Positions 31,527-40,984 of a DNA stretch of 64,000 bases are shown one piece after another. The stretch comes from RDXT01 sp033762375 (lineage in GTDB: Bacteria; Bacteroidota; Bacteroidia; J057): NCBI GenBank assembly GCA_033762375.1, contig JANRLQ010000007.1:39663-103662 (forward strand), read 5' to 3'. A program made the translations under genes and the position numbers. Positions within the stretch are counted from its first letter, which is position 1, and the number at the start of each line of letters is the position of its first letter. Under the pieces are notes generated by a model that worked only from the letters and a program-made list of their open reading frames with translations, was not told the origin of the DNA and searched no databases.

Positions 31527-33005
31527 ATGAAACAAATGATACCCGCTTTTGTCTGGCAGCAGGTCCGGATAGCAGTACTCTTGCTGGCCACTGGCTGTGC
31601 ATGTACCGCCGCTTCAGCCCAGAGTTTTACGGAGCAGATAGGAACGAACAATCCCTTTAATGGGTTGGACGTTAGCGACTTCGCAACCCCTGCCTTTGTG
31701 GATATTGACAATGACGGCGACCTGGATATGTTTTCAGGACGCGCGAGTGGACGTTTTAATTTTTATCTCAACAGCTCAGGCACTTTTGCCACAGGCTCTC
31801 CCAATCCGCTGGGGGGTAGTACTTATGATGTAGGAGATGAGTCTAATCCTGCCTTTGTGGACATCAACAATGACGGAGATTTTGACTGTTTTCCAGGTGA
31901 GCAGAGTGGTACAATCAACTATTTTCGCAACGGCAGTGCTACTGCCGCCAATTTTACTGTCGTCACAGGCGGAACCAACCCCTTCAATGGGATAGATGTA
32001 GGCAGCGGATCCGCTCCTGTATTTATAGACCTGGACAACGACGGAGACTTTGATTGTGTGGTCGGCGAGTCCGATGGCACGCTCAACGCCTACCGCAATA
32101 CCGGGAGTGCCACCACCCCCGTCTTTGCAGCTTTGACCGGGGTCAACAACCCATTTGATGGGATAGACGTGGGCAATTTTTCCGATCCGGCATTTGCTGA
32201 CCTTGATGCAGACGGCGATCTGGATTGTTTGATCGGTGAAGAAGACGGCACCCTGCTGTACTACAAAAATACAGGCACCCCAACCACCCCCGTATTTACA
32301 GCGCAGACGGGCGCGCTGAATCCCTTTAATGGAGTGGATGTCGGCACCTATTCCTCCCCGGAGTTTGGTGATCTGAATGCGGATGGCAAACCCGACCTGA
32401 TCCTGGGCCGGGGAGATGGTACCTTTGCCTACTTCCTCAACACCACCACTACCCTGCCCGTAGAGTTGCTTACCTTCACGGCGACCCAGTCACAGGCGGC
32501 GGTATCGCTCCACTGGGTTACGGCCAGTGAGGTGAACAACAGCGGGTTTACCGTACTGCGCTCAACAGATGCCGCGACATGGGCCGAACTGAGTTTTGTT
32601 CCGGGCCGGGGAACTACCGCCCAAGCCAGCGAATATACCTTTGAGGATGCTCAGGCTCCTGTCGGTCAGGTATATTACCGCCTGGCACAGGTGGACCTGG
32701 ATGGTACCGTGACATCATCTCCTGTGGTGGAGATACAGGTGCGTGCGCCCGGACATCAGGCAAGTCTGTATCCGAACCCTGCCGCTGGCGGCGAGGTAAA
32801 GTTAGACCTTTTCAGCGCCCGTGATGATGAGGCTGTGATCAGGGTCTATGACCTGGGAGGTCGTATGGTACACCAGCAGTCTGTGGTGGTATCAGCCCAG
32901 ACCCTCACCACCGTTTCGCTGGACCTCAAGCAGGCTCCGGGGGTCTATACCATCGTCGTACGCATAGGCGGCGGCCAATATACTGAGCGCCTGACCCTGC
33001 AATAA
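31527..33005 (+). CDS. VCBS/FG-GAP-repeat secreted protein with T9SS sorting domain (paralogue 2)
   Basis: Exactly the same length (492 residues) as paralogue 1 and the same plan: signal peptide (start MKQMIPAFVWQQVRIAVLLL, ending ASAQS), five repeats with loops such as DIDNDGDLDMFSG and DLDADGDLDCLIG, a linker domain beginning VELLTFTATQSQAAVSLHW, and a T9SS tail (YPNPAAGGEVKLDLFS, YDLGGRMVHQQS, PGVYTIVVRIG). I chose ATG 31527 because a strong promoter lies in the in-frame open stretch upstream. It has its own promoter and terminator, so it is a monocistronic copy from tandem duplication. Confidence 0.9.
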   Translation: MKQMIPAFVWQQVRIAVLLLATGCACTAASAQSFTEQIGTNNPFNGLDVSDFATPAFVDIDNDGDLDMFSGRASGRFNFYLNSSGTFATGSPNPLGGSTYDVGDESNPAFVDINNDGDFDCFPGEQSGTINYFRNGSATAANFTVVTGGTNPFNGIDVGSGSAPVFIDLDNDGDFDCVVGESDGTLNAYRNTGSATTPVFAALTGVNNPFDGIDVGNFSDPAFADLDADGDLDCLIGEEDGTLLYYKNTGTPTTPVFTAQTGALNPFNGVDVGTYSSPEFGDLNADGKPDLILGRGDGTFAYFLNTTTTLPVELLTFTATQSQAAVSLHWVTASEVNNSGFTVLRSTDAATWAELSFVPGRGTTAQASEYTFEDAQAPVGQVYYRLAQVDLDGTVTSSPVVEIQVRAPGHQASLYPNPAAGGEVKLDLFSARDDEAVIRVYDLGGRMVHQQSVVVSAQTLTTVSLDLKQAPGVYTIVVRIGGGQYTERLTLQ

Positions 33006-33027
33006 CGTTCCTGGTTATATGAGATAG

Positions 33028-33053
33028 AGACCGGCCCTGTGCCGGTCTTTTTT
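33028..33053 (+). terminator. Rho-independent terminator of VCBS paralogue 2
   Basis: AGACCGGC/GCCGGTCT stem (33028-33035 and 33041-33048) with a 5-base loop, running into a T tract up to 33053. Confidence 0.88.
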
Positions 33054-33278
33054 GTTAAGGGACTTATGGGTGTTTTTTCCTACAAACCGCCTGGTATTGT
33101 AAGGTTTTAGGACGCGAGCACCCGGAGATGCAGACCTGGCGCAGGTCCTGACACGAGCAGCATCCCGTTCATCCGCCTGAACATCAGCTTCATGCAGGCA
33201 TCACAGCCACTCTGCTGCCGCAATTGCCAGTTGGGGTATTCGGCTATTACCGATGTATGATTTTTACATAATTTGTAA

Positions 33279-33286
33279 TATATTTG
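33279..33286 (+). promoter_or_regulatory. -7 promoter element of VCBS paralogue 3
   Basis: TATATTTG matches TAnnTTTG and lies 50 bp before the ATG at 33337, the same placement as for paralogue 2. No exact TTTG is seen at the -33 position. The 225 bp between the upstream terminator and this element carry no supported gene. Confidence 0.55.
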
Positions 33287-33336
33287 CATTAAATAATTCA
33301 AAACAGATCAACAGCAGGAAAACCTTACCAACCATC

Positions 33337-34806
33337 ATGACAACTACATCCGCCCTCCGCACCGCATTGATGACACTGATTGCCAGTGTGACATGGCCAT
33401 ATCTCCCCGTATCAGCCCAGACCTTCAGCGAGCAGACGGGTCCCGCCAATCCCTTCACAGGACTGGATGTGGAGTTTGATGCCCGTCCGGCCCTGGCTGA
33501 CATGGACCAAGACGGCGACCTGGACCTGGTTTCTGGCCGTTATAATGGAAAATTTCATTACTACGAAAATACCGGCACCCTCAGCAGCCCGGTGTATGTC
33601 CTCGTGACCGGCCCCGGCAGCCCCGTCAACCAGGACGTAGGCAATGAATCTGCGGTAGCCCTGGTGGACATTGACCATGACGGAGACTATGACCTGTTTA
33701 CAGGCGGGCAGGATGGTTTTGTGCAGTTTTTCCGCAATGAAGGCACTGCGTCCGCGGCCAATCTGAAACTCCGGCCCCTGGCCAATCCGCTTCAGGACGA
33801 TATGGGCGCAGGCTCAACACCTACTTTTGGGGACTGGGACGGGGATGGAGACGCTGACTGCGTGATCGGTGAGTCAGATGGTACCCTCAACACCTATATA
33901 AACACAGGCATAGCCACCAGCCCCGTATATGCCGCAGCCACCGGCCTTGACAACCCTTTTAATGGTATAGATGCAGGTGATTTTTCGGCCCCGGCCCTGG
34001 CTGACATTGACAACGACGGAGACCTGGACCTGATCCTCGGCAACCGGAAAGGCAGCCTGATGTACTTTCAGAACACGGGGACAACCTCTGCTCCGATATA
34101 TACCCCCCGCACCGGCAATCAAAATCCCTTTCGCACGATCAGTGCCGTACGGTTTTCAGCTCCTGCATTTGCAGACATCGAAAACGACGGGGACCTGGAC
34201 CTGGTGCTGGGTCGTGAAGACGGTACTTTCAGCTACTATCAAAACAACCTGATCCTCCCGGTAGAGTTTATCTCCCTGGATGCCGCCGCTGTACCCAGTG
34301 GCGTACAACTCACCTGGAGCACCGCTGCCGAACTCAACAACGACGGTTTTACGGTACAGCGCTCTGTTACCGGTGCTGACTGGGAGGCCCTCGGATTTGT
34401 GAGCGGGCAGGGCACCACCACCGCCCTCAGCACCTATACCTGGCTGGACACACAGTCACCCGCAGGCCCTGTATATTACCGCCTGGAGCAGCGCGACCTG
34501 GATGGGAAGACGAGTTTTTCGCCTGTAGTCACCTTTATGGCAGCCCCTTCTGCCGAAGAGATGATCCTTTTTCCCAATCCTGCCCCGGCGGATGATGTGA
34601 CCCTCAGGCTGTACAGCCCCCGTGATGGGCAGGCCCATATCGTGATCTACGATATGGCTGGCCGGACCGTGTACACCGAGACAGCCAGCCTGACCGCCCG
34701 GACGACGCACGCTCTTCCTATCTCCCTTCAGCAGCCTGCCGGTCAATATCTCGTGCAGGTGACCGCTGCCGGTATCACCCATACCGCCCGCCTGACAGTA
34801 AAATAA
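33337..34806 (+). CDS. VCBS/FG-GAP-repeat secreted protein with T9SS sorting domain (paralogue 3)
   Basis: A 489-residue protein of the same plan: signal peptide ending VSAQT, five repeats with acidic loops such as DMDQDGDLDLVSG, DIDHDGDYDLFTG and DIDNDGDLDLILG, a linker beginning VEFISLDAAAVPSGVQLTW, and a T9SS tail (FPNPAPADDVTLRLYS, YDMAGRTVYTET, AGQYLVQV). Its linker (ELNNDGFTVQRS) and tail resemble paralogue 1 more than paralogue 2. One repeat is irregular: PVNQDVGNE and PLQDDMGAG lack the usual GLD or GID. It is followed by the terminator at 34849-34874. Confidence 0.9.
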   Translation: MTTTSALRTALMTLIASVTWPYLPVSAQTFSEQTGPANPFTGLDVEFDARPALADMDQDGDLDLVSGRYNGKFHYYENTGTLSSPVYVLVTGPGSPVNQDVGNESAVALVDIDHDGDYDLFTGGQDGFVQFFRNEGTASAANLKLRPLANPLQDDMGAGSTPTFGDWDGDGDADCVIGESDGTLNTYINTGIATSPVYAAATGLDNPFNGIDAGDFSAPALADIDNDGDLDLILGNRKGSLMYFQNTGTTSAPIYTPRTGNQNPFRTISAVRFSAPAFADIENDGDLDLVLGREDGTFSYYQNNLILPVEFISLDAAAVPSGVQLTWSTAAELNNDGFTVQRSVTGADWEALGFVSGQGTTTALSTYTWLDTQSPAGPVYYRLEQRDLDGKTSFSPVVTFMAAPSAEEMILFPNPAPADDVTLRLYSPRDGQAHIVIYDMAGRTVYTETASLTARTTHALPISLQQPAGQYLVQVTAAGITHTARLTVK

Positions 34807-34848
34807 ACCTATCATAAGCTTCGGATAATACGTTTGCAACTCCGTGAG

Positions 34849-34874
34849 GCCGGCAGGAATCCCTGTCGGCTTTT
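34849..34874 (+). terminator. Terminator of VCBS paralogue 3
   Basis: GCCGGCAGG/CCTGTCGGC stem (34849-34857 and 34862-34870, one G-T wobble) followed by TTTT. Confidence 0.75.
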
Positions 34875-34902
34875 GTCGTATGCAACTGAACGTGTGATGC
34901 GC

Positions 34903-36507
34903 TTAGGACTTGCCGCTGATATCCCGTGCCGCGGCCCTTGCCGTAAAAATACAATTGCCGAGAAAAGTACCTTCCAATGCCCGCAGGCCGTGGATGCCTC
35001 CTCCCCCAAACCCAGCAGACTCCCCGATGGCATACAGACCGGGAATGGGCTCGCCGGCATCGTTCAGGGCGCGGCTGCGGAGATCTGTCTGAATCCCCCC
35101 CAGGGTCTTGCGCACCAGTACAAACTCCCGGATTGCCATCAGGGGCCGGGCGGCCGGATCGTCTATGAGCTGAGACTGAAGGATACGGAGGCGATCGCCT
35201 GCGTACGTCCGCAGGTCGGCGATACGGCGGACCTGCTCATCGGCATCGGGGTGCTCTGGCCCGCGCAGCACCTGCTGGTCAAATGCTGCCACTTCCTGCC
35301 GCAACCGGGCAGGGTCTACATGCGGCTGCCCGGTAAGCACATTCATACGCCGGGCGAGTTCGTCCAGGTCGGGTGCCGTGACGACATCGGGGCAGCGGTG
35401 GATAAGCGTCTGCACGAGATCATCATTGCCCAGGATCAGGTTCCGGACAAACGGCAGCAGGCGTTGTTCGCGCAGGGCATCGTTGTATTTGGATCCGGAG
35501 ACGGCAAGCTCCTTACGGGCAATCTTCAGGTTGAGTATTTGCCATGAATATTGCCCTGGCTGACGGCATACCTGCTCTACCAGAAACCGGGTATCATACC
35601 CCGAAACCAGGGGACGCGGGCCGATCCTTTCGCCGTGGGCGTTGACCCAGAGAGCAGAGCGGGAAGGCAGCAGGCTGAGGCCATGCTCCGGATGGTCAGC
35701 ATCGGGATGGTGAACACCCGCGGCGTAGTTCCATTGTTTATGAAGGTGGGTGACGCGGGCCCCGGCATGGGCAGCCATTCGGTGAATTTCGCCATTGGCG
35801 GAGAGGTGAGAGCCGCTGAGCAGGTGCTCAGGCGGCGGCCCCCAGGTGGGGTACCAGTGCTGCCGCACTACGTTTACATCTCCTGTGATACCTCCGGCGG
35901 CTGCAATGGTGACCGGCGCCGTGAGGTCAAAAGGCTCACCCTCAGGCAATTTACGGACCTGTACCCCCGTGACACGTGCCCCATCGCGGGTCAGGTGCAG
36001 GGCCTGATGGTTCAGGAGCAGGGTGAGGTGGTCGCGGTGCGGATGCCGGTTCAGGTCGCGGATCAGGGTCTCTACCAGTGCCCAGCCCGTCCCCCAGACC
36101 ACATGAAACCGGGGTACCGAGTTGCCGGGGCGGTCCAGTCCCCGCTCCACCCACTGCACGGAGGGTATGTAGCGGATGCCCCGTGGCTTGAGCCAGCCAT
36201 ATACCTCAGCCGTACACCGGTGGACATACTGCTCCGCCCACTGCCGGGGGAGGATATCTCCGGGTTCAAACTCCGCATACGACTCCCAGTCGCGCAGCGC
36301 ACGCTCCGGACTGTCCTGGATTTTGGCCCGCCGCTGAAAGGGCGAGTCCACATAAAATATACCTCCCATCGCCCAGCGGGCCAGTCCCCCCAGTCGGTCA
36401 GGACCGTTACGGTCCACCAGGATCACCCGCAAGCCTTGGTCCAGGAGCTCCAGCGCTGCCGTCAGGCCCGCCAGCCCTCCTCCGATGATGATTACGTCTG
36501 TCTGCAC
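34903..36507 (-). CDS. FAD-binding dehydrogenase (3-ketosteroid dehydrogenase/fumarate reductase-like flavoprotein)
   Basis: A 534-residue flavoprotein. The N-terminus has the Rossmann dinucleotide motif GGGLAGLTAALELLDQG and the C-terminus the family's substrate/FAD segment (GGIQTDLRSRAL, GLYAIGESAGFGGGGIHG, LRALEGTFLGNCIFTAR). It matches the PRK12834-type group of putative FAD-binding dehydrogenases, which is close in length. I place the start at a GTG at 36507, giving VQTDVIIIGGG, because there is no ATG near the Rossmann motif; the frame runs open far upstream through the divergent Crp gene but that is antisense. Substrate unknown. The Crp-type regulator diverging 234 bp away is a candidate controller. 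Confidence 0.87.
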   Translation of the reverse strand: MQTDVIIIGGGLAGLTAALELLDQGLRVILVDRNGPDRLGGLARWAMGGIFYVDSPFQRRAKIQDSPERALRDWESYAEFEPGDILPRQWAEQYVHRCTAEVYGWLKPRGIRYIPSVQWVERGLDRPGNSVPRFHVVWGTGWALVETLIRDLNRHPHRDHLTLLLNHQALHLTRDGARVTGVQVRKLPEGEPFDLTAPVTIAAAGGITGDVNVVRQHWYPTWGPPPEHLLSGSHLSANGEIHRMAAHAGARVTHLHKQWNYAAGVHHPDADHPEHGLSLLPSRSALWVNAHGERIGPRPLVSGYDTRFLVEQVCRQPGQYSWQILNLKIARKELAVSGSKYNDALREQRLLPFVRNLILGNDDLVQTLIHRCPDVVTAPDLDELARRMNVLTGQPHVDPARLRQEVAAFDQQVLRGPEHPDADEQVRRIADLRTYAGDRLRILQSQLIDDPAARPLMAIREFVLVRKTLGGIQTDLRSRALNDAGEPIPGLYAIGESAGFGGGGIHGLRALEGTFLGNCIFTARAAARDISGKS

Positions 36508-36613
36508 GTGTAGTAGAATAATGTCCGGAGGGAAGATAGAAAAAATGTAGGAATAACGCGTAGAAGGCCTCCAGAAATTACCGTCCCCCCTCCGGCATAA
36601 ACCCCATACAAGG

Positions 36614-36645
36614 TTTGGCTTTTTGGCCAGACCCGTGTATGTTTG
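36614..36645 (+). promoter_or_regulatory. Promoter of the Crp-type regulator
   Basis: TTTG (36614-36617), a 20-base spacer and TATGTTTG (36638-36645), a full match to TTTG-N19..21-TAnnTTTG. The ATG is at 36742, so the leader is about 90 bases. Confidence 0.72.
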
Positions 36646-36741
36646 ACAAAGCAGGTAAGGCAAATCCCGCCCCTTGTACCTGTATCCCCGCTGTCTCATG
36701 AGGCGTACGCATGTCCACCCTCTCCAATCTGCCAGCCCTGC

Positions 36742-37281
36742 ATGATACCGTTTGATGCTGCTATATTCCCGCCGACTGCCCGTACGGACTTCTGGACCAT
36801 CAGCAAGCGGGTTCAGCGGCATGGTTTGGTAGATACCCCATACGTATTTTGTGATGACATGTACCTGGTCACCAGGGGCGCTATCAAAGTATGTTTTGCG
36901 GATGAAGACAAAGAAATCATCCTGGCTTTTGCCACCAGCGGCGAACTCGTCTGCAACTTTATCTCGTTTCTTTCCGGAGCTCCCTCCCAGATTTATCTCC
37001 AGGCCATCAAACAGACCGAGCTGATCGGATTTACCCGGGAACAGTTTGATACGCTGCTCGCAACGGATCCTCAATTTGGATACACGTACCGAAAAGCCCT
37101 GGAAAGCAAAATTGTAGAAATCCTCAACCGGCACCTCATCCAGTACACCAGCAATCCCCAGAAACGGGTGGAGTTGCTGCTGAAACAGAAACCTGATATT
37201 TTCCAGCACATCCCTAAAAGGTATATTGCCTATTACCTGGGGCTGGCACCCGAGACCCTCAGCCGGCTCCCAAAACCTTGA
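36742..37281 (+). CDS. Crp/Fnr-family transcriptional regulator
   Basis: A 179-residue regulator. The cyclic-nucleotide-binding-like jelly roll (about 10-115) includes VTRGAIKVCFADEDKEIILAF, followed by the long dimer helix (about 120-145) and a short winged helix ending HIPKRYIAYYLGLAPETLSR. The phosphate-binding Arg-Ala/Ser pair of cAMP binders is not evident, as is usual for Bacteroidota members. ATG 36742 is used; the in-frame TTG near 36643 overlaps the promoter. It ends after LSRLPKP, a few residues sooner than the typical LSRIRK tail. It diverges from the FAD dehydrogenase and is followed 66 bp later by the HXXEE gene. Confidence 0.88.
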   Translation: MIPFDAAIFPPTARTDFWTISKRVQRHGLVDTPYVFCDDMYLVTRGAIKVCFADEDKEIILAFATSGELVCNFISFLSGAPSQIYLQAIKQTELIGFTREQFDTLLATDPQFGYTYRKALESKIVEILNRHLIQYTSNPQKRVELLLKQKPDIFQHIPKRYIAYYLGLAPETLSRLPKP

Positions 37282-37347
37282 GTCCAGTCAATGATTAGCC
37301 AGCAACAGGCCCGCATTTTTGTACGCAGTATATAACCCCAACCGCGT

Positions 37348-37980
37348 ATGAACTTTTTGCGCAAACACTGGTATGATCTTGGCGGCGCACTGGCCCTGCT
37401 CACCCTGGCTGGTGTCGGGATCTACCATTCACAGCTTACCGCCTACGAACTGCTGATGTGGATAAGCCTGATATCCCTGTTTCTCCACCAGCTAGAAGAA
37501 TACCGGATTGTTGGTACCTTTCCAGGTATGGTCAACACGGTCATGTACAACAGCGATATGCCAGACCGTTATCCCCTGAATACCCATACAGCCGTGCTGG
37601 TGAATGTATGGGTTGGGTGGGGAACCTACCTGCTGGCAGCCCTTGCCGGTGAAAAAGCCATCTGGCTGGGCCTGGCTACCATCCTGGTCTCCCTCGGCAA
37701 TACCATCGCACACGTGACGGTATTTAATATCAGGGGAAAAACCCTCTACAATGCCGGTCTGATCACCAGTTGTATATTGTTTGCCCCGTGTGTATTCTTT
37801 TTCTTTAAGATCACACATGAGCAGCACCTTATCACCCTGACAGACTACCTGATCGGTATTCCCCTGGGTATTGCCTTGAATGTCTTCGGCATCCTCAAGC
37901 TGATCACCTGGTTTGCGGACAAGGAGACGCCCTATATTTTTGACAAACGGCACCTCCTGCCACGCGACCGGAAAATCTAA
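37348..37980 (+). CDS. HXXEE-domain integral membrane protein
   Basis: A 210-residue protein with about six membrane helices. The name-giving motif is visible as His47-Gln-Leu-Glu50-Glu51 (LHQLEEY), followed by further conserved-type residues in helices, such as NTIAHVTVFNIRGK with a second His. The family is suspected to be metal-dependent or enzymatic in the membrane, but no activity is established. It probably shares transcripts with the Crp-type gene 66 bp upstream. Confidence 0.85.
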   Translation: MNFLRKHWYDLGGALALLTLAGVGIYHSQLTAYELLMWISLISLFLHQLEEYRIVGTFPGMVNTVMYNSDMPDRYPLNTHTAVLVNVWVGWGTYLLAALAGEKAIWLGLATILVSLGNTIAHVTVFNIRGKTLYNAGLITSCILFAPCVFFFFKITHEQHLITLTDYLIGIPLGIALNVFGILKLITWFADKETPYIFDKRHLLPRDRKI

Positions 37981-38075
37981 CAGGTACCAACAAAGGAGCA
38001 GGCGGTGAAGCTGAATATCTGGAGCTGATTGTCGGGGCAGGCAATCACTACACCTGACTGCCAGCCATGAAGCCA

Positions 38076-38738
38076 TTACGGATGCAGACGCTTCACCGCC
38101 TGTAACTCATGGGGGCTCATATCCTCTATCCCATAGGTTATTTCCGGATACGCAGCCAGGGTCGTCAGTACATGCATCAACGCATCTTCTTGACTGTCCG
38201 GAACCAGCTTTATCGTCAAAAAAGTATTTTCATGGGCCAAGGTGGAGATCCAGGCTGCCAGTGACGCTTGTGACACCGTATGGAGCGGGAGCGAATCCGC
38301 ATATTGTCCTTTGATCCACAGGTATTGATGCTGGGCAACAAACACCGTGTAACAGTTGGCGTGCGACGGGCAAAGTACTACGGGTGTTTTCTGCTTCTGG
38401 TCAAAAAAGGGTACCTCTTCTATGTGATCCTGTTCCCCATTCAGCCCCCAGAACAAACGTCTCGTCTCATGATAGCTGTTATAGCTGCTGTGATAGATCA
38501 TAAAAACTACAAGCGTCCCCAGTATCCACCCGGAAGCCATCAACATAGGCTTACCTGGCAGCAGCTTTGTGGCAAACAACATGGCTAATACCCATAACGC
38601 CAGCAAGTCAATCCCCAACAGGCCCGGCAACATTAGTCCTGCCGAGTGTGTATGCCCCGACAGCTTGATCGTGACAAAGGTGGCCAGCAGGACTGTCATA
38701 GCCGCTGCTATCGGCCCGATTAGCTTTTGGGTAGTCAT
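38076..38738 (-). CDS. Membrane protein of unknown function with soluble C-terminal domain
   Basis: A 220-residue protein from ATG 38738 (MTTQKLIGPIAAAMTVLLAT). Three membrane helices (about 8-25, 35-57 and 65-87) are followed by a soluble domain (about 90-220) that includes two cysteines (VVLCPSHANCYTVF). No family recognised. It is convergent with the HXXEE gene (95-bp gap) and lies downstream of the TonB receptor on the same strand, 240 bp away. Confidence 0.7.
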   Translation of the reverse strand: MTTQKLIGPIAAAMTVLLATFVTIKLSGHTHSAGLMLPGLLGIDLLALWVLAMLFATKLLPGKPMLMASGWILGTLVVFMIYHSSYNSYHETRRLFWGLNGEQDHIEEVPFFDQKQKTPVVLCPSHANCYTVFVAQHQYLWIKGQYADSLPLHTVSQASLAAWISTLAHENTFLTIKLVPDSQEDALMHVLTTLAAYPEITYGIEDMSPHELQAVKRLHP

Positions 38739-38977
38739 ACGCCCGATGATTGGCTCCCTTAATGCCAGCGAAACAGCCCGAACCCTTACCTTAAGCAAAA
38801 GATACAAACATTTTTGAAAAACCTGAGGCAAATTGTATTCTCAATCAATTTATAATTATCTCATTTACAGTCAATTACCCTTAATTCAACATCTCCGCCC
38901 TCACCCGGCACTTGTCCCCCACTGGCTGAGTCAGCCCTCTCTCCTCTTTACAGGCTCCTGCCAGCCATACCCCAGCC

Positions 38978-40984
38978 TCACCAGTTCCCGACCACAATCC
39001 CCCCAAACACCCCCAGCGGGGCCTGTACGTGATAAGTGGGCTGACCGGCGAGGTCGAGTTGCCCGTTGGTGCGCCAGGGATAGGCTGCGAGGTTGGTGAG
39101 ACGCAGGGAAAACCGGACTTTGTGCCAGGTGTAGGAGCCGGTCAGGTCAGGGATCAGAGCAGGAGGCAGGCGGTACTGATTGGCAAAGTCTATCCAGGCC
39201 CGGCCCTGGTACCGCAGGTGGAGCCTGACATCCCAGCGCTGATCCGGGGCAACATACGTAACAGCCTGGTTGGCGATCAGTGCCGGTGCCAGGACGGGCT
39301 GGAAACGGAGGTCGCCCTCCCGGATGCGGTTGTGGCTAAGGGAGAGGTTGCCGTCAACCAACATACGTGTACCGCTGGCCTTCCGGTAGCTGATTTCGAG
39401 GCCGGTGCGGGCGCTGCGGGCGACATTGCGGTTGAGGACGAGACCGTTTGGCCCAAACTCGCCGCTGAGTACGATCTCATTGCGAAACTGAAGGTGATAC
39501 ACACTGAGCTCCACGTCAAGCTGACGCCAGCGCTGCCGTGCCCCGGCTTCTGCCTGATAGACAGACTCGGGATCGGTGAAGGCCAGTGCCGGACGGCCCT
39601 GTGCATCGTAGGGCAGGTCGTCGTTGCCGCTGAACATATCATTGCGCGTAGGCTCACGCCCGGTGCGGCCTGCATTGGCATACAGCCGCAGGGCGGACCT
39701 CGGCTCGTACCAGGCTGCCAGCCGGGGATTAACAAACCGCCAGCGCAGGGGATCAGGCGAGGGCCCACTGTCGCCGGTATATGTGAACCCCACGGCCCGG
39801 AGCTGGAGATCGGCCTGGAGTCCGGCACGGCCCCAGGTATATGTCGTCTGGGTCCAGGCAGTTATTTCCTGCTTATAGCCGGTATTTTGGTAGAGCTGGC
39901 CCAGGCTGCGCTCGGAGCCTGTATGGCGGCGGGCATAGGTATAGGCTTGCAGGCCAGCCGCTGCCCGCAGGTGGGTGCTGGTGTACAGGTACCGGGTGTT
40001 AAGTCCGGCCATATGTGAATTAAAATCATACCGGTACTTCTCATCTGTACGCGGCAACCCCAGGAAGTTGTTGAGGTCAAAATCATACCCTCCCTGCAAG
40101 TGATTGTAATACAGGTCTGTATGCAGGGTAGCCAGTCGGCCGGGGCGCCAGGTGTGGCGCAGGCTGGTGAGCGTCTGCAAAAACCGGTCATCCTCTTCGC
40201 TGTTGGCATTAAAGCGGGGGTTGCGGCGCAGGCTGTCGGCGGGTGCCCCCAGCCAGGCCAGTTGGTTGGTCTGGTGGCCGGTGAGGTGGGTCAGGATAAG
40301 GTCATGGCGGGTGCTGCGATACCCGGCCCGCAGGATGCCGGAGTAGCCCGTATGGGCGGAGCGGTGCTTATACCCGTCTGCATGTACGTACGCACCGCGG
40401 GCGTACAAAGCCCAGCCTTTGTGGCGGCCTGTCTGGATCGCCCCATACAGCCGTCGGGCATCCCAGCGGCCATATCCTGCCCCGAGCTCCCAGGCTGCGG
40501 AGTCTTGCAGGACAGGCAGCCAGGCTGTGACTGTCCCCGCAAATCCCGCGGTCCCGGCTTCACTCAGCCCAACCCCACGCGTGATGGTGACACGGTTCAT
40601 GGCATTATATACATCCGGAAAATTGGAAAAATACGCGCCCTGGTCCTCCGGCTCGCTGAGGGGGATGCCCTCAAGCGATACCTGAATCCGTGTCTGGTCC
40701 ATCCCCCGGAGACGCAGGTAACTATACCCCCAGAAACTGCCTGCATCAGTATAATAGGTCGCACCCGGTGTCTGGCCGAGCTGATAGGGCAGGTCCTGGC
40801 CGAAAACCGGCGGGATATACAAGTTTTTGATCGGAATGGAGGTATATCCGCAGGCAGACCTGATCTGAAACGAGGTCACCAGTACTGGCTCCAGGGGGGC
40901 GATGCTGTCCGTGATCAGGGTATCCGGCTGGGCAGACATGGAGGCAGCGAGGAACAGGCTGATCATGAGAAAAGTAGGGCGCAT
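38978..40984 (-). CDS. TonB-dependent outer-membrane receptor
   Basis: A 668-residue receptor from ATG 40984, with a signal peptide ending SMSAQP. The TonB-box region (LEPVLVTSFQIRS) is followed by a plug domain (about 40-160; YSYLRLRGMDQTRIQVSLEG, GTAGFAGTV), then a 22-strand-type barrel with alternating aromatic residues. The chain ends in ...GGIVVGNW. It lacks an N-terminal carboxypeptidase-like domain. The sequence style is that of iron-siderophore or cobalamin receptors, but the ligand cannot be read from the sequence. It diverges from nuoN. Confidence 0.9.
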   Translation of the reverse strand: MRPTFLMISLFLAASMSAQPDTLITDSIAPLEPVLVTSFQIRSACGYTSIPIKNLYIPPVFGQDLPYQLGQTPGATYYTDAGSFWGYSYLRLRGMDQTRIQVSLEGIPLSEPEDQGAYFSNFPDVYNAMNRVTITRGVGLSEAGTAGFAGTVTAWLPVLQDSAAWELGAGYGRWDARRLYGAIQTGRHKGWALYARGAYVHADGYKHRSAHTGYSGILRAGYRSTRHDLILTHLTGHQTNQLAWLGAPADSLRRNPRFNANSEEDDRFLQTLTSLRHTWRPGRLATLHTDLYYNHLQGGYDFDLNNFLGLPRTDEKYRYDFNSHMAGLNTRYLYTSTHLRAAAGLQAYTYARRHTGSERSLGQLYQNTGYKQEITAWTQTTYTWGRAGLQADLQLRAVGFTYTGDSGPSPDPLRWRFVNPRLAAWYEPRSALRLYANAGRTGREPTRNDMFSGNDDLPYDAQGRPALAFTDPESVYQAEAGARQRWRQLDVELSVYHLQFRNEIVLSGEFGPNGLVLNRNVARSARTGLEISYRKASGTRMLVDGNLSLSHNRIREGDLRFQPVLAPALIANQAVTYVAPDQRWDVRLHLRYQGRAWIDFANQYRLPPALIPDLTGSYTWHKVRFSLRLTNLAAYPWRTNGQLDLAGQPTYHVQAPLGVFGGIVVGNW

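Noticed and set aside
33107..33301. A 64-codon minus-strand frame between VCBS paralogues 2 and 3
   Set aside because: It overlaps the promoter of paralogue 3, has no recognisable motif and no terminator of its own; it may be a decayed remnant but cannot be supported.
34903..36513. Several plus-strand frames (for example 35551-36513) within the FAD dehydrogenase
   Set aside because: Shadows of a GC-rich gene whose minus-strand product has clear FAD-binding motifs at both ends.
36508..37209. N-terminal extension of the FAD dehydrogenase to 768 residues
   Set aside because: The extension lies antisense over the Crp-type gene and precedes the Rossmann motif, which should be near the N-terminus.
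39029..40018. A 329-codon plus-strand frame inside the TonB receptor gene
   Set aside because: Antisense shadow of a clear outer-membrane receptor in high-GC DNA; no motif, and no promoter or spacing evidence.
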